Notes: a model not told the origin generated them from the sequence alone. Shown: positions 10,452 to 23,937, counted from the stretch's first letter. The stretch: 64,000 nt of DNA from an uncultured Pelagibacteraceae bacterium (GCA_902576115.1 CACGUE010000007.1:1-64000), one strand, 5' to 3'. Numbers and translations are program-made.

Positions 10452-10962
10452 AATAAGAATATTTTTTTTCGAAGTAATTTTTTATAAAACTTATAATTTT
10501 AAATTTATTAATTTTATTATTATATTTATTTATATAAGTAGTTTCATATTCCTTTACAGTTGGACTACTTTTTATATTAATACCCACTCCAATAATTAGA
10601 AATTTAATTTCATTATAATAAATTATTTCTTGAAGAATTCCGCATACCTTTTTATTCATTATTTTTAAATCATTCGGTAGTTTAATACTAATTTTATATG
10701 GAACAATATTTTTTAAAATATTTTTTATTATTTTAAGATTTGAAAATGTAATTTTCTTTAAATTTAAACTTTCGCTAATAGGAAAAAAAATTGAAATAAA
10801 AAGATTTCCTCTTCTAGAAACCCATTTTTTTCCCCTTTGTCCTTTTCCATTAGTCTGGATATCGCTAGTAACTATACCTTGTTTTATGTTTTGTTTGATT
10901 AATCTTATTGCTGTATCATTAGTGCTTTTGACACCCTTATAAGAATATATTTTGAGTTTCAT
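10444..10962 (-). CDS. birA: Biotin--[acetyl-CoA-carboxylase] ligase (short catalytic core)
   Basis: KGVKSTNDTAIRLI; QTNGKGQRGKKWVSRRGNLFISI; KLPNDLKIMNKKVCGILQE; IGVGINI. Confidence 0.88.
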   Translation of the reverse strand: MKLKIYSYKGVKSTNDTAIRLIKQNIKQGIVTSDIQTNGKGQRGKKWVSRRGNLFISIFFPISESLNLKKITFSNLKIIKNILKNIVPYKISIKLPNDLKIMNKKVCGILQEIIYYNEIKFLIIGVGINIKSSPTVKEYETTYINKYNNKINKFKIISFIKNYFEKKYSYYA

Positions 10963-12377
10963 TAATTTATTTTTATTTGTGAAATTATATCTACTATTCC
11001 ACTTGGATATATAAAGTAAGCAAGAATGAAAAAAGTTGATGCCACTAATGTAAATTTTAAACTTAAATTATGTTTCGATTCAAATTTTTCTTTTTCTGGA
11101 TCGAAATATATAGTCTTGATTATTCTTAGATAATAAAAAGCAGCGATTACTGTTGCTAGCAGTCCAACTATTGCTAAAAAATACATTTTTTCATTTATTA
11201 CAGCCACAAAAATATAAAATTTTGCAAAAAAACCAGCTAGTGGTGGTATTCCCGCTAAAGAGAATAGTACAACAAGCAATGATAATGACAGTAACGGATG
11301 ATTTTTTGAAAGACCCGATAAATCATCTATGTTCTCATAATATTTATCGTTTCGCTTAAGCATGAACAAACAACTAAAAAATGCTAAATTCATGACAAGA
11401 TAAATTGTTATATATGTAATAGAGCTCTGCACACCTTGCGTTGTACCAGTAGATAAACCTGCAAGGGCGTATCCCATATGACTAATTGAGCTATAGGCTA
11501 TTAGTCTTTTTAGATTTTTTTGACCAATTGCTGCTACTGCTCCGAATACCATTGATGCAATAGACAAAAATATAATTATCATTTGCCACTGATCACCTAA
11601 TTCATAAAAAGGAATGTATAGAAATCTAATAAATACAGTTAATGCAGCAATTTTTGGAAGTAATGCGAAAAAGACTGTTACAGATGTTGGTGAACCTTGA
11701 TAAACATCAGGTGCCCACATATGAAAAGGAACAGCAGAAATTTTAAAAGCTAATCCAACTAAAATAAATACTATTCCAAAAGTTAATCCATATTCTATTT
11801 CTTTTGTATTAATCATAATTTGATTAAAATTAGTCGTTTCTGAAAAACCATAAATAAGTGAACACCCATATAATAAAAGTCCAGATGAAAGAGCACTTAA
11901 AACAAAATATTTTAATCCAGATTCTGTTGATAGTAAATTATCTCTATTAAATGATGCTAACACATATAATGCCAATGATTGCAATTCTAATCCCATGTAA
12001 AAAACAATAAGATCATTTGAACTAATCATCACCATCATGCCTAAGATTGAGCATAAAATAAGAATTGGATATTCAATTTTGTTAATTTTATTAATCTGAA
12101 TGTATTTTGATGATGACATCATTACAAAAATTCCAGACAAAATTAAAAGAATTTTCATAAATCTAGCTAAACTATCTATATTGTAACTATTATTGAATAA
12201 TGATGATTGAATTTGTGTGTCTAAATTAATTATTAATGCTAAAGCAGCAACTAAACTTACTGTTGTTAAATTATAAACTAATTGAGAACTATTTTTCTTA
12301 AATACCCCAAATATTAATAAAAACATAATCATTATCGATATAAATAACTCTGGAATTATAAGTTGTAGATTTTCCAT
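10962..12377 (-). CDS. nuoN: NADH-quinone oxidoreductase subunit N
   Basis: Multi-TM antiporter-like subunit; FHMWAPDVYQGSPTSVTVFFA; end of nuo operon. Confidence 0.96.
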   Translation of the reverse strand: MENLQLIIPELFISIMIMFLLIFGVFKKNSSQLVYNLTTVSLVAALALIINLDTQIQSSLFNNSYNIDSLARFMKILLILSGIFVMMSSSKYIQINKINKIEYPILILCSILGMMVMISSNDLIVFYMGLELQSLALYVLASFNRDNLLSTESGLKYFVLSALSSGLLLYGCSLIYGFSETTNFNQIMINTKEIEYGLTFGIVFILVGLAFKISAVPFHMWAPDVYQGSPTSVTVFFALLPKIAALTVFIRFLYIPFYELGDQWQMIIIFLSIASMVFGAVAAIGQKNLKRLIAYSSISHMGYALAGLSTGTTQGVQSSITYITIYLVMNLAFFSCLFMLKRNDKYYENIDDLSGLSKNHPLLSLSLLVVLFSLAGIPPLAGFFAKFYIFVAVINEKMYFLAIVGLLATVIAAFYYLRIIKTIYFDPEKEKFESKHNLSLKFTLVASTFFILAYFIYPSGIVDIISQIKIN

Positions 12378-13873
12378 TATTCGCCTAATGCTAATTTATT
12401 AATCTTGTCTAAATCATTCATATCTATCATATTTGCAACTGATACCTCTATAGAGTTAATCAAAGGTTCTGGATAAAAACCAAAAAATATAATCGGTAAA
12501 ACTAAAAGCCATAATGTAACAATTTCGAATCTTTTTAAATCAACCATTTTTTTTACATCTTCATTAATTAATTTTCCAAAGATAATTCTCTTATATAACC
12601 AAAGCATATATGCCGCCCCCAAGATCACTCCTAGACTTGCTATCGTTGCTACTAGTATATTCTTTTTAAATGCACCCATTAAAACTAAAAATTCACCAAT
12701 AAAACCACTTGTTCCAGGCAATCCAAGAGCTCCTAAAGTAAAAACCATAAAAACTATTGCGTACTTTGGCATTATAGAAACTAAGCCTCCATATCTATTT
12801 ATAAGTCTTGTATGAAGTCTATCGTAAACAACTCCAACACATAAAAATAGTGCTGCAGATACCAAACCATGACTTATCATTTGAAAAATACTTCCTTCTA
12901 TTCCTTGCTGTGTCATTGTGAAAATACCTAGTGTTACAAATCCCATATGAGCTACGGATGAATAAGCTATTAGTTTTTTCATATCTTCCTGCATTAAGGC
13001 TACTAGTGATGTATAAATAATCGCTATCAAACTAAGTGTATAAACTAAAGGAACAAAATATAATGAAGCATCTGGAAACAAGCCTAGAGAAAACCTTATA
13101 AATCCATATCCAGCCATTTTTAAAAGTATTGCGGCTAGTAAAACTGAACCAGCAGTTGGTGCCTCTACATGAGCATCTGGTAACCATGTATGCACTGGCC
13201 ACATTGGTGTCTTAACAGCAAAAGAACTAAAAAATGCTAGCCATAATAAATTTTGGTACTTAGCGTCGATACCCAATTCGTATAACTTAATGACATCTGT
13301 TGTACCAGTTATCCAGTATATTGATATAATAGCAACCAGCATTAAAACTGAACCTAGCAAAGTATATAAAAAGAATTTAAATGCTGAATAAACTCTTCTT
13401 TCTCCACCCCATATACCAATAATTAAAAACATTGGAATCAGACCAGCTTCAAAAAATAAATAAAATACAACTAAGTCCAACGAGCAAAAGACGCCAATCA
13501 TAAATGTTTCAAGTATCAAGATTGCTATTAAAAAATCTTTTAATCTATTTTTTATAGTTGCATTTACAGTTATTACACAAATTGGAGTAATGAATGTTGT
13601 AAGTAAAATAAATAAAATTGATATCCCGTCTACTCCAACTTTGTAATTAACAAATCCTGAAATCCATTCTCTTTCTTCAACAAACTGAAAGTCAACTATA
13701 GATTTATCAAAAACAATCCATAAATATAAAGACAAGAAAAAATTAGCTAAAGTTATAAAAAGGGCAACATATTTGCTACTTTGATATTGAGAATTAGACG
13801 ATCTAACAAAAAAAATAAATAAGGTTCCTATTGCTGGAAGTAAAATTAATGATGATAGAATTGGGAAATTCAT
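12377..13873 (-). CDS. nuoM: NADH-quinone oxidoreductase subunit M
   Basis: KTPMWPVHTWLPDAHVEAPTAGSVLLAAILLKMAGYG. Confidence 0.97.
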   Translation of the reverse strand: MNFPILSSLILLPAIGTLFIFFVRSSNSQYQSSKYVALFITLANFFLSLYLWIVFDKSIVDFQFVEEREWISGFVNYKVGVDGISILFILLTTFITPICVITVNATIKNRLKDFLIAILILETFMIGVFCSLDLVVFYLFFEAGLIPMFLIIGIWGGERRVYSAFKFFLYTLLGSVLMLVAIISIYWITGTTDVIKLYELGIDAKYQNLLWLAFFSSFAVKTPMWPVHTWLPDAHVEAPTAGSVLLAAILLKMAGYGFIRFSLGLFPDASLYFVPLVYTLSLIAIIYTSLVALMQEDMKKLIAYSSVAHMGFVTLGIFTMTQQGIEGSIFQMISHGLVSAALFLCVGVVYDRLHTRLINRYGGLVSIMPKYAIVFMVFTLGALGLPGTSGFIGEFLVLMGAFKKNILVATIASLGVILGAAYMLWLYKRIIFGKLINEDVKKMVDLKRFEIVTLWLLVLPIIFFGFYPEPLINSIEVSVANMIDMNDLDKINKLALGE

Positions 13874-13874
13874 A

Positions 13875-15788
13875 TTATTTTACTATTAATAAAGTTAATA
13901 AAATTGAAAAACCTAGAAGCATTATAAAGGCATACTGATAAATATAACCTGATTGAAACTTTACTGCTTTAAAAGAAAAAAGTTTTACCAAATTTGAAAT
14001 TCCATCTGGTCCAAATTTATCGATTATTAATCCATCAATTTTTTTCCAAAGAAATATTCCAAAACTTTTTGAAGGTTTAATAAAAATTTGATCATACAAT
14101 TCGTCAAAATACCATTTTTTTTGTAGAAAAATGTAAACTGGCATATTTATGGAAACTATTTCATTTACAATTTTAGTATTTTTAACAAATAGATAATATG
14201 ACAATGGAATTGTTAGAACTACTAATGTAGGAGTTAAAAACAAAAACCAAGTTGGAGGATGTTCTTTTCCTAATGGTTCTAGAAATTTTATAGACTCTCC
14301 CCAAAAGTTATACATTTTATCATGACCGATAAATAATTCTTTAAATAAAAATCCTGAAAAAACTGCACCAACAGCTAATAATACTAAAGGTAACATCATA
14401 CTCAATGGGGACTCGTGCATTGTATCAATACTAAGATCTTTATTTTTGTAATCTCCATGAAAAGTTTTAAATATTAATCTCCATGAGTATATAGAAGTCA
14501 TTACAGCAGTTAACACACCTATGCCAGCAGCATAAATTCCAAATTTTGTTTCACTTATATAAGCAAATTCAATTATTGCATCTTTGGAATAAAAACCTGA
14601 TAAAAAAGGAAATCCTGTTAAAGCTAAAGTACCAACAACCATTAATGTATATGTGTAGGGTAATTTTTTAAATACTCCCCCCATCTTAGTAACATCTTGT
14701 TCATCTTTAAATGAATGAATTACTGATCCAGAGCCTAAGAAAAGTAGAGCTTTAAAAAAAGCATGTGTAAATAAATGAAACATTGCAACATTGTATGCAC
14801 CTACACCTGCTGCAAAAAACATGTATCCCAACTGACTACATGTTGAATAAGCAATAATTTTTTTTATATCTGTTTGTACTAATGCAACTGAAGCTGCAAA
14901 AAAAGCTGTGGTCATCCCAACTAATGTGATTACAGACAAAGCTAATTCTGAATACTCATAAATTGGAGAACATCTTACTACTAAAAAAACTCCTGCAGTT
15001 ACCATTGTGGCTGCATGAATTAATGCGGATACTGGCGTTGGACCTTCCATAGCATCTGGTAACCATGTATGAAGCAAAAATTGAGCTGACTTTCCCATTG
15101 CTCCAATAAAAAGCAATAAACAAATTAAATCTATTGTATTAAATTCAAAAGATAGAAAATTTATCTTTTGATCTATAATATCAGGTATTTTAAGAAAAAC
15201 TTCGTCGTAATTTACTGTCCCAAAAATATAAAATATTAAAAAAATTCCCAATGCAAAACCAAAGTCACCAACTCTATTTACTATAAAAGCCTTAATAGCA
15301 GCAGCATTAGCAGTTTCTTTTTTATACCAAAAACCAATTAAAAAGTACGAGCAAAGGCCAACTCCTTCCCATCCAAAAAATAATTGCAAAAAATTATCTG
15401 ATGTTACTAACGTTAACATGGCGAATGTAAATAATGATAGATAGGACATGAATCTTGGTTTATGTGGGTCATGAGACATGTAACCAACAGAATAGATATG
15501 AACTAAGGATGAAACTAGAGTAACTACAACTAACATTACTGCAGAAAGAGCATCAACTTTAATTGACCAATTTACATTTAAAGATCCTGAATTTATCCAA
15601 GTTGCGATAATTGCATTATGCTCATATCCTGATGAAACAACTTTAAAAAATATAAACAAAGATAATAATGCCGAAATAGAAACCAAAATACACGTGATTA
15701 ATTGCGATAATCTATCACCAATGGTTTTGCCAAAAAAACCCGATATGATTGAACCTATCAAAGGTAAAAATAATATTAAGTATTCCAT
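13875..15788 (-). CDS. nuoL: NADH-quinone oxidoreductase subunit L
   Basis: FLLHTWLPDAMEGPTPVSALIHAATMVTAGVFLVVR. Confidence 0.97.
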   Translation of the reverse strand: MEYLILFLPLIGSIISGFFGKTIGDRLSQLITCILVSISALLSLFIFFKVVSSGYEHNAIIATWINSGSLNVNWSIKVDALSAVMLVVVTLVSSLVHIYSVGYMSHDPHKPRFMSYLSLFTFAMLTLVTSDNFLQLFFGWEGVGLCSYFLIGFWYKKETANAAAIKAFIVNRVGDFGFALGIFLIFYIFGTVNYDEVFLKIPDIIDQKINFLSFEFNTIDLICLLLFIGAMGKSAQFLLHTWLPDAMEGPTPVSALIHAATMVTAGVFLVVRCSPIYEYSELALSVITLVGMTTAFFAASVALVQTDIKKIIAYSTCSQLGYMFFAAGVGAYNVAMFHLFTHAFFKALLFLGSGSVIHSFKDEQDVTKMGGVFKKLPYTYTLMVVGTLALTGFPFLSGFYSKDAIIEFAYISETKFGIYAAGIGVLTAVMTSIYSWRLIFKTFHGDYKNKDLSIDTMHESPLSMMLPLVLLAVGAVFSGFLFKELFIGHDKMYNFWGESIKFLEPLGKEHPPTWFLFLTPTLVVLTIPLSYYLFVKNTKIVNEIVSINMPVYIFLQKKWYFDELYDQIFIKPSKSFGIFLWKKIDGLIIDKFGPDGISNLVKLFSFKAVKFQSGYIYQYAFIMLLGFSILLTLLIVK

Positions 15789-16100
15789 TTACCCTTTCAA
15801 TCTGTCGATTTCTTCAACTCTTATTGTTCCAGAATTTCTGTAGTAAACTACAATAATTGCAAGTCCTATTGCGGCCTCAGCTGCAGCCACTGTTAATATG
15901 AATAATGTGAAAACCTGGCCGCTCAAATCGTTAATAAAAATAGAAAAAGATACTAAATTTATATTTACAGCTAAAAGTATTAATTCAATGCTCATCAATA
16001 TAACAATAATATTTTTTCTATTTAGAAAAATACCCACAATACCAATTGTGAATATAATAGCTGCGAGAGTTAAGTAATGTCCAAGACCAATACTAAGCAT
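15789..16100 (-). CDS. nuoK: NADH-quinone oxidoreductase subunit K
   Basis: 103 aa, [29 protein letters not shown]; operon position. Confidence 0.96.
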   Translation of the reverse strand: MLSIGLGHYLTLAAIIFTIGIVGIFLNRKNIIVILMSIELILLAVNINLVSFSIFINDLSGQVFTLFILTVAAAEAAIGLAIIVVYYRNSGTIRVEEIDRLKG

Positions 16101-16725
16101 CTATTTTAACTCCTTTATTATTTTCAACATCAACTAATTCAATACCATCTTTTCTATCTCTAGATATTTGTTTAAAATAACTTTGTCTTTTTACTCCAGA
16201 TCTTTGTCTGAAGGTCAATACAATTGCTCCGATCATGGCTACCAATAAAACCATTCCAGATAATTGAAACAAATGAATATAATCAGTATATATAACGCTT
16301 CCTAAAGATTGGGTATTTGTTAAGTCAGTATTTATTTCAATCGCAATTGAATCTAACAAATCTGGTTTATATTTCCATCCACCTATAACAATAATTAATT
16401 CAAAAAATATAATTATACTTACTAATAGACCAACTGGAATATGGGAACTTCTTCCACTAGAATTAAACCATTCATTTTTTTGTTGAGCCACATTTAACAT
16501 CATAACAACAAATAAAAATAATACTGCCACTGCTCCAACGTATACAATAAGCATTATCATTCCTAAAAATTCGGCACCAATCATGATGAATAGGCAAGAA
16601 ATACTAATAAAGTCCAATATTAAAAAAAAAACTGAATTAACTGTGTTTTTCGAAACAGTTACCATAATTGCAGAGACAATTGCAATCAGTGAAAATATAT
16701 AAAAGACTATTGCGTGAGCAATCAT
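16093..16725 (-). CDS. nuoJ: NADH-quinone oxidoreductase subunit J
   Basis: [26 protein letters not shown]; operon position. Confidence 0.96.
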   Translation of the reverse strand: MIAHAIVFYIFSLIAIVSAIMVTVSKNTVNSVFFLILDFISISCLFIMIGAEFLGMIMLIVYVGAVAVLFLFVVMMLNVAQQKNEWFNSSGRSSHIPVGLLVSIIIFFELIIVIGGWKYKPDLLDSIAIEINTDLTNTQSLGSVIYTDYIHLFQLSGMVLLVAMIGAIVLTFRQRSGVKRQSYFKQISRDRKDGIELVDVENNKGVKIDA

Positions 16726-16728
16726 TGA

Positions 16729-17214
16729 TTATCTGTGGGAGCTATCAGCATTAATATTTGCTGCTAAAATATTCTCCCATCTATCTCCATTCTCTAACAA
16801 CTTTTCTTTGTTATAGTAAAGTTCTTCTCTTGTTTCTGTAGCAAATTCAAAATTTGGACCTTGCACAATCGCATCAACTGGACAAGATTGTTCGCATAAA
16901 CCACAATAAATACATTTTAACATATCAATATCATAACGAGTAGTCTTTCTACTTCCATCTTCTCTCTCGCTAGACTCTATAGTTATAGCCTGAGCAGGAC
17001 AAACAGCTTCACATAGTTTACAAGCAATACATCTCTCCTCACCATTTGGATATCTTCTTAGCGCATGCTCTCCTCTTGCTCTAGGACTAATTGAACCTTT
17101 TTCAAATGGATAATTAATTGTTTTTTTTGGTTTAAATATCTCTTTTATTGCCATGATTAATCCTGTTAAAAAATCAATCATAAAAATTGTTTTGAAAAAC
17201 CTTATTAAGCTCAT
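16729..17214 (-). CDS. nuoI: NADH-quinone oxidoreductase subunit I (start trimmed to [11 protein letters not shown]; the ORF track begins 8 codons earlier, inside nuoH)
   Basis: Two 4Fe-4S motifs: [15 protein letters not shown] and [16 protein letters not shown]. Confidence 0.96.
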   Translation of the reverse strand: MSLIRFFKTIFMIDFLTGLIMAIKEIFKPKKTINYPFEKGSISPRARGEHALRRYPNGEERCIACKLCEAVCPAQAITIESSEREDGSRKTTRYDIDMLKCIYCGLCEQSCPVDAIVQGPNFEFATETREELYYNKEKLLENGDRWENILAANINADSSHR

Positions 17215-17215
17215 T

Positions 17216-18214
17216 CTAATTCCCCGGTAATAAATCAAAATACATTAAAAAACTTGCAGTTAATACTACATAAATCAATGAAAATGGTAGAAAAATTTTC
17301 CATCCGAGTTTCATTAATTGATCATACCTGTATCTAGGTACTATTGCTTTTATCAAAGCAAATAAGATAAATAAAAAGAGTATTTTTAAGATTAACCATA
17401 TTGGAGCCGGAATAACGTTAAATGGAAATAAATCTATGGGAGATAACCAGCCACCAAGAAATAAAATAGATCCCATTGCACACATAAGTAAAATGTTAGC
17501 ATACTCCCCTAACCAAAACATTGCATACATCATTCCAGAGTATTCTGTCTGGTAACCTGCAACTAACTCTGCCTCAGCTTCGGGCAAATCAAAAGGTGGT
17601 CTGTTAGTTTCTGCTAAGGCTGAAATAAAAAAAATTATAAACATTGGGAATAGAGGTATTACAAACCATAAATCTTTTTGAGCTAAAACGATGTCACTTA
17701 GATTTAATGAACCTACACAAAGTAATACATTTATAATTATTACACCTATGGAAACTTCATAAGAAACCATTTGAGCAGCTGATCTAATTGCTCCTAGAAA
17801 AGGATACTTTGAATTAGATGCCCATCCACCCATAATTATTCCATAAACACCTAAAGATGAAACTGCAAAAAGATATAAAATACCAACATTGATATCTGCT
17901 AATACAAATGTTTCACTAAAAGGAATTACCGCCCAAGCAATTAATGCCAATGTCATTGTAACTATTGGGGCTAATATAAATATAACTTTATTTGAGCTTG
18001 CTGGAATGATTATTTCTTTAAAAATGTATTTTAAAGCGTCAGCTAATGTTTGAAATAATCCAAATGGACCAACAACGTTAGGACCTCTTCTTTTTTGAAC
18101 AAAGGCCCATACTCTTCTATCTAACCAAACAATCATTGCAACAGATACTAAAACTGGGATCAATAGAAACAGAATTTTATAAATTTGTTCAAAAAATATA
18201 AATAGTTCAGCCAT
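17216..18214 (-). CDS. nuoH: NADH-quinone oxidoreductase subunit H
   Basis: [58 protein letters not shown]. Confidence 0.97.
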   Translation of the reverse strand: MAELFIFFEQIYKILFLLIPVLVSVAMIVWLDRRVWAFVQKRRGPNVVGPFGLFQTLADALKYIFKEIIIPASSNKVIFILAPIVTMTLALIAWAVIPFSETFVLADINVGILYLFAVSSLGVYGIIMGGWASNSKYPFLGAIRSAAQMVSYEVSIGVIIINVLLCVGSLNLSDIVLAQKDLWFVIPLFPMFIIFFISALAETNRPPFDLPEAEAELVAGYQTEYSGMMYAMFWLGEYANILLMCAMGSILFLGGWLSPIDLFPFNVIPAPIWLILKILFLFILFALIKAIVPRYRYDQLMKLGWKIFLPFSLIYVVLTASFLMYFDLLPGN

Positions 18215-20244
18215 TAATTATCAGTTCCAGTTTTTGGTAAACTCATTCTAATATTTTTACACTCTGACATTGTTTTTGATGCTCTTGCTATTACATTGGA
18301 GTGATAATAATCAATCTCTTCAGTAATAATTTTTTCTGATTTAAAATTATATTCGGGCACCTCAAAATCTGCTTCTTTTTTATTATTAAGATTTAAATAA
18401 TTTATTAATGAGTCGATAAGTAGATTTTTATCCTTATATAAATTTTTTCTCTTAATGAATGAGGATAATTCATTTATTATTTGCCAATCCTCTTTGGCTT
18501 CACCTGGTGGATATGATGCCTTGTACGCTTTTTGTAACTTTCCTTCCAGGTTAGTAAAATAACCATCTTGTTCTGTGTAAGTAGCACCAGGCAAAATTAC
18601 ATCAGCAATACTTGCACCTTTATCACCGTGACTACCTATATATATTATAAATTCTTTTTTCTTATCAAATTTTAAATTATCTTGACCAAATAAAATTAAA
18701 ACTTCAAAGTTATTATTTTCTAATTTATCTAATATTTCAAAGCTAGAATTTTTTGACAATACATTTAAATCATATGAACCTACTGTAGATGAATTTTTTG
18801 ATAATATATTTAATGCATTCCACTCATCAGAAATTTTACCATTTTCTAATAGATAATTTTTGAATTCTTCAAAAATATAAGGTGCCGACTTAAGTTTAAG
18901 AACTGATTGTCCAAAAATTATACTCGGATATTTGGATTTATTAATCTTTTCTGAAATTTCATGCTTATTATCAATGATATCTTTTATAGTGTCGGTATTA
19001 TTCGATATAACTTTGTAAGGATAAGTTAAATCACCAACATCACCTAAAGATATAATTTCGGTCTTATTTTTTAAATAATTTTTTCTAATTCTTGAGTTTA
19101 ATATTGTTGCTTCAAATCTTGGATTTGTACCTATTAGAATTATTAAATCACTTTTTTCTAATCCTTCAATGGAACTGTTAAATAAATAATTACTTCTTAC
19201 ATTTGTATTAATATATAATTTTTCATATCTAGATTCCAAATTTTCAGACTTGATCGTTTTTTCAAAAAAATCTTTTGCTGCATATGTAGTTTCCATATTT
19301 GTCATGTCACCTATAAATCCGGCAATTTTCTCAGACTTTGTTTTTGAAATTCTTTCAGATGCAGCTTTAAAAGCTTCGTTCCAACTTGATGGCTTTAATT
19401 TATTATTAATCTTAATGAAAGGAGTGTCTAATCTTTGATTTTTTAGGCCATCACAAGCATATCTTGTTTTATCAGATATCCATTCTTCATTTATTTCCTC
19501 GTTAATTCTTGGAAGAACTCTTTTAACTTCCCATCCATATGTATCCACTCTTATATTTGATCCAACGGCATCCATTACATCAATCGTCTCAGTTTTTTTA
19601 AGTTCCCATGGTCTAGCTTCAAATACATAAGGTTTTGATGTAAGTGCTCCGACAGGACATAAGTCAATAACATTAGCTGAGAGTTCGGATTCCATAGCTT
19701 TTTCCAAATAAGTGGTGATTTGCATATTTTCACCTCTGCCAATTGCTCCAAGTTCTGGTACGCCAGCAACTTCTGTTGCAAATCGAATACATCTAGTGCA
19801 ATGAATGCATCTTGTCATTTGAGTTTTAATTAAAGGACCCATATATTTTTCGGGCACATATCTTTTATTTTCTTTAAATCTTGATTTATCAATTCCGTAA
19901 TACATGGATTGATCTTGTAAATCACATTCTCCACCTTGATCACATACTGGACAATCAAGTGGATGGTTTGCTAGTAAAAATTCCATTACACCTTTTCTTG
20001 CTTTTTTCACTTTTTCAGTATTAGTTTTAAGCACCATCCCCTCTGCGGCAGGCATCGCACAAGAGGCTATTGGTTTAGGAGATTTTTCCATTTCAACTAA
20101 ACACATTCTACAATTACCAGCTATAGATAATTTTTCATGATAACAAAATCTTGGTATTTCTGCTCCAGCTTGTTCACAAGCTTGTAATACTGTGGTTCCT
20201 TCTTCTACCTCAACATCAATATCATTTACCTTAAGTTTAAGCAT
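18214..20244 (-). CDS. nuoG: NADH-quinone oxidoreductase subunit G
   Basis: 2Fe-2S N-terminus; [39 protein letters not shown]; molybdopterin oxidoreductase domain. Confidence 0.96.
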   Translation of the reverse strand: MLKLKVNDIDVEVEEGTTVLQACEQAGAEIPRFCYHEKLSIAGNCRMCLVEMEKSPKPIASCAMPAAEGMVLKTNTEKVKKARKGVMEFLLANHPLDCPVCDQGGECDLQDQSMYYGIDKSRFKENKRYVPEKYMGPLIKTQMTRCIHCTRCIRFATEVAGVPELGAIGRGENMQITTYLEKAMESELSANVIDLCPVGALTSKPYVFEARPWELKKTETIDVMDAVGSNIRVDTYGWEVKRVLPRINEEINEEWISDKTRYACDGLKNQRLDTPFIKINNKLKPSSWNEAFKAASERISKTKSEKIAGFIGDMTNMETTYAAKDFFEKTIKSENLESRYEKLYINTNVRSNYLFNSSIEGLEKSDLIILIGTNPRFEATILNSRIRKNYLKNKTEIISLGDVGDLTYPYKVISNNTDTIKDIIDNKHEISEKINKSKYPSIIFGQSVLKLKSAPYIFEEFKNYLLENGKISDEWNALNILSKNSSTVGSYDLNVLSKNSSFEILDKLENNNFEVLILFGQDNLKFDKKKEFIIYIGSHGDKGASIADVILPGATYTEQDGYFTNLEGKLQKAYKASYPPGEAKEDWQIINELSSFIKRKNLYKDKNLLIDSLINYLNLNNKKEADFEVPEYNFKSEKIITEEIDYYHSNVIARASKTMSECKNIRMSLPKTGTDN

Positions 20245-21577
20245 TTTCTTTTTCTAATAAATGTTGATCAATTAAATACGGTATATCTTTTTGCTTTTTC
20301 ACAATTGGATCAAACTTATTTCTTTCAATTATTTCATCTTTAAAATTTCTAATCAATCCTTGAACAGGCCATGAGGATCCTTCTCCAAAAGCACAAATAG
20401 TATGACCTTCAATTTGTTTTGTTACATCTAATAACATATCTACTTCATCCCTTGTGGCTTCACCTTTTGCCATTCTTTCTAACATTCTCCACATCCAACC
20501 AGAACCTTCTCTACATGGTGTACATTGACCACAGCTCTCGTGTTTATAAAATCTTGCAATTCTAGCCATACACTTAATAATGTCTTGATCCTTATTTATA
20601 ACCACGATACCAGCTGTTCCTAAACCAGTTTTGTTCTCAACACATGCATCAAAGTCCATTTTAATTGTTTCACACGTCTCTTTTGGTAGTAAAGGCATTG
20701 ATGAACCGCCAGGTATAACTGCTTTTAGATTATCCCATCCGCCTATTACTCCACCTGCATGTTTTTCAATTAATTCTTTTAAAGAAATTCCCATTTCTTC
20801 TTCTACGTTGCACGGGTTATTTACATTTCCTGAAATACAATAAATTTTAGAACCGGTATTTTTTGGTCTACCAAGAGATGAAAACCATTTTCCACCCCTT
20901 CTTAGTATAGTTGGCACCACTGAAATTGTTTCGACATTGTTTATTATTGTTGGGCAACCATAAAGGCCTATTAATGCTGGAAATGGAGGTTTTAATCTTG
21001 GTTGACCTTTTTTTCCTTCAATACTCTCAAGCAAAGCAGTTTCCTCACCACAGATATAAGCTCCAGCACCGTAATGAATGTATATGTCTAATTCCCAATC
21101 AGTCCCTGCAGAATTTTTTCCTAAGAGACCATCCTTGTATGCTTCATCGATAGCTGTTTGAAGCTTTTGTCCTTCATTAAAATATTCTCCTCTTATATAA
21201 ATATAGCACTTGTGTGCATTAACTGCGTAAGATGCAATTAAGCAGCCTTCTATTAATTTATGAGGTTCAAATCTTAGAATATCTCTATCTTTACATGTGC
21301 CAGGTTCAGACTCATCGGCATTAATTACTAAATAATGTGGTCTTGATCCAACTTCTTTTGGAGCAAAAGACCATTTCAATCCTGTAGGAAATCCAGCACC
21401 ACCTCTTCCTCTAAGTTCTGATGCTTTAATTTCATTAATTATCCATTCTCTTCCTTTGCCACAAATTTCTTTTGTATCCTTCCAGTCTCCCCTCTGTTTT
21501 GCAGATGCTAAGTCAGCACCAAAATCATTGTATAAATTTTGAAAAATTCTATCTTTATCTTCAAGCATTTTTATCAC
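20237..21577 (-). CDS. nuoF: NADH-quinone oxidoreductase subunit F
   Basis: [50 protein letters not shown]. Confidence 0.97.
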   Translation of the reverse strand: MIKMLEDKDRIFQNLYNDFGADLASAKQRGDWKDTKEICGKGREWIINEIKASELRGRGGAGFPTGLKWSFAPKEVGSRPHYLVINADESEPGTCKDRDILRFEPHKLIEGCLIASYAVNAHKCYIYIRGEYFNEGQKLQTAIDEAYKDGLLGKNSAGTDWELDIYIHYGAGAYICGEETALLESIEGKKGQPRLKPPFPALIGLYGCPTIINNVETISVVPTILRRGGKWFSSLGRPKNTGSKIYCISGNVNNPCNVEEEMGISLKELIEKHAGGVIGGWDNLKAVIPGGSSMPLLPKETCETIKMDFDACVENKTGLGTAGIVVINKDQDIIKCMARIARFYKHESCGQCTPCREGSGWMWRMLERMAKGEATRDEVDMLLDVTKQIEGHTICAFGEGSSWPVQGLIRNFKDEIIERNKFDPIVKKQKDIPYLIDQHLLEKENA

Positions 21578-22169
21578 CTATTAATGTTTTTCTAGTATTT
21601 TCTGGTTCAGAACTTAATCTTCCTCTATAAGATCCTGGTTGGGGAATTTCATCATTATTTATTTTATCAATTATTTGCTCAAGTTTTGTTGGATCTAAAT
21701 CTTCATAATAATCTTCATTTAATTGAAGCATTGGAGCGTTCACACAAGCGCCTAAACATTCCACCTCTAACCAAGAAGTTTTTCCATCCTCAGACAAACG
21801 ATTTTCTTCCTCAGAAATTTTTCGTTTACAAACATCTACTAAATTATACGCGCCCCTTAACATACATGGCGTTGTTGTACACACTTGAAAGAAATATTTA
21901 CCAACTGGAGTTAAATTATACATGCTATAAAATGTAGCCACTTCATATACTTTTATATATGGCATATCTAAATACTTTGCTATGTATTTCATTGCACTTA
22001 AAGGTATCCAATTATCATTTTGTTTTTGTGCTAAATATAATAAAGCCATGACAGCACTTTGTTGTTTTCCAGCGGGATAATTTTTAATAATACTATCTGC
22101 AGTTTCTATGTTTTTTTTACTAAACTCAAATTTGTCAGGTTGTACTTTTGATATTTTTTTAACAGCCAT
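21561..22169 (-). CDS. nuoE: NADH-quinone oxidoreductase subunit E
   Basis: [54 protein letters not shown]. Confidence 0.96.
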   Translation of the reverse strand: MAVKKISKVQPDKFEFSKKNIETADSIIKNYPAGKQQSAVMALLYLAQKQNDNWIPLSAMKYIAKYLDMPYIKVYEVATFYSMYNLTPVGKYFFQVCTTTPCMLRGAYNLVDVCKRKISEEENRLSEDGKTSWLEVECLGACVNAPMLQLNEDYYEDLDPTKLEQIIDKINNDEIPQPGSYRGRLSSEPENTRKTLIGDKNA

Positions 22170-23344
22170 TATCTATCTACCTCACCAAAAACAATATCCA
22201 TTGAACCTAAAACTGCAGGAACATCAGCTAACATATGACCTTTAATTAAGTAATCCATCGCTTGCAAATGAGAAAATCCTGGAGCTCTAATTTTGCATTT
22301 ATATGGTTTGCTTGAACCATCCGAAATTAAGTAAACACCAAATTCTCCTTTAGGAGCCTCCACAGCTGTATATATTTCATCTTTATCAACTCTATAACCT
22401 TCGGTATATAACTTGAAATGATGGATCAATGCTTCCATAGATTGTTTTATTTCTTTTTTTGGTGGTGGACTGATTTTTCCATCATCAGTTTTAATTGGTC
22501 CTACAGGTAAATTTGCCAAGCATTGATTTATTATATTTATACTTTCTTTCATTTCTTCAATTCTGCATAGGTATCTGTCGTAACAATCGCCATTTTTTCC
22601 TACTGGAATTTTGAATTCGAATTGTTCATAACAATCGTAAGGTTGGGATTTTCTTAAATCCCAGGCAACTCCAGATCCTCTCAACATAACACCAGAAAAA
22701 GAATAATCGAGAGCGTCTTGTTTTGATACTACTCCAATATCAACGTTCCTTTGTTTAAATATTCGGTTATCAGTTAAAAGTAATTCTAAATCATTTATTA
22801 TTTTTGGAAATCTTTCACAAAATTTTCCGATCTCTTTGTCTAATCCTTTTGGTAGATCTTGATGTACTCCTCCAGCTCTAAAATAATTGGCATGCAATCT
22901 AGAACCAGAAACTTTTTCATAAAAACCCATTAATATTTCTCTCTCTTCAAATCCCCATAAGGTTGGAGTTAATGCGCCAACATCCATTGCTTGTGTTGTG
23001 ACATTTAAAATATGACTAAGTATTCTTCCAATCTCACAAAACATTACTCTTATGTATTGAGCTCTTATCGGAACTTCTATTTTTAGAATTTTTTCAATTG
23101 CTAAAGCAAAAGCATGTTCTTGGTTCATTGGTGCAACATAATCTAGTCGATCAAAATACGGTACAGCTTGGGTATAAGTTTTATTTTCAATCAATTTTTC
23201 TGTACCTCTATGCAATAAACCAATGTGTGGATCTGCTTTTTCAACAATTTCGCCATCTAATTGCAATATTAATCGCAAAACTCCATGAGCAGCGGGATGC
23301 TGAGGTCCAAAATTCAAATTTAAAGTTTTAGTTTCTTTTGCCAT
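22169..23344 (-). CDS. nuoD: NADH-quinone oxidoreductase subunit D
   Basis: [44 protein letters not shown]. Confidence 0.98.
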   Translation of the reverse strand: MAKETKTLNLNFGPQHPAAHGVLRLILQLDGEIVEKADPHIGLLHRGTEKLIENKTYTQAVPYFDRLDYVAPMNQEHAFALAIEKILKIEVPIRAQYIRVMFCEIGRILSHILNVTTQAMDVGALTPTLWGFEEREILMGFYEKVSGSRLHANYFRAGGVHQDLPKGLDKEIGKFCERFPKIINDLELLLTDNRIFKQRNVDIGVVSKQDALDYSFSGVMLRGSGVAWDLRKSQPYDCYEQFEFKIPVGKNGDCYDRYLCRIEEMKESINIINQCLANLPVGPIKTDDGKISPPPKKEIKQSMEALIHHFKLYTEGYRVDKDEIYTAVEAPKGEFGVYLISDGSSKPYKCKIRAPGFSHLQAMDYLIKGHMLADVPAVLGSMDIVFGEVDR

Positions 23345-23934
23345 TATTCTTTAGTTTGTTCTTTTATATACTTTGTTCCTTCCCAAGGACTTTCATAATC
23401 AAAGTTTCTATAATTTTGCTCTAATTTGACTGGTTCATAAATAACTTTTTTAGTTTCATGACTGTATCTAACTTCATTGTGACCTGTTAAAGGAAAATCT
23501 TTTCTCAATGGATGTCCTTCAAAACCATAATCTGTAAGTATTCGTCTTAGATCTGGATGATCTTTGAAATCAATTCCATACATGTCAAATACTTCTCTTT
23601 CCATCCAATTTGCAGCAGGAAATATTGAAGTTATTGATCCAACAATTTCTTTTTCTTTTACATCTATCTCTATGATAATTCTTTGATTAAATTCATGACT
23701 TAATAATAGATAAACTAATTTAAATCTAATTTCATTTTCAGGAAAATCTACAGCTGTGATATCTATCAGTTGTCTGAACTTAGTTTTAGGATTTGTTTTT
23801 AAGAACAAAATAACTTCTATTAAGTCCGTTTCATCAATTTTTAAGTAAATTTGATTATGTTTAATTAAAGAACTTTTTATTTTAGTATTTAGTTGTGAAT
23901 TCAAAATTTTTTCTAAATCCTGGATGTTTTGCAT
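23344..23934 (-). CDS. nuoC: NADH-quinone oxidoreductase subunit C
   Basis: [44 protein letters not shown]. Confidence 0.97.
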   Translation of the reverse strand: MQNIQDLEKILNSQLNTKIKSSLIKHNQIYLKIDETDLIEVILFLKTNPKTKFRQLIDITAVDFPENEIRFKLVYLLLSHEFNQRIIIEIDVKEKEIVGSITSIFPAANWMEREVFDMYGIDFKDHPDLRRILTDYGFEGHPLRKDFPLTGHNEVRYSHETKKVIYEPVKLEQNYRNFDYESPWEGTKYIKEQTKE

Positions 23935-23937
23935 TTT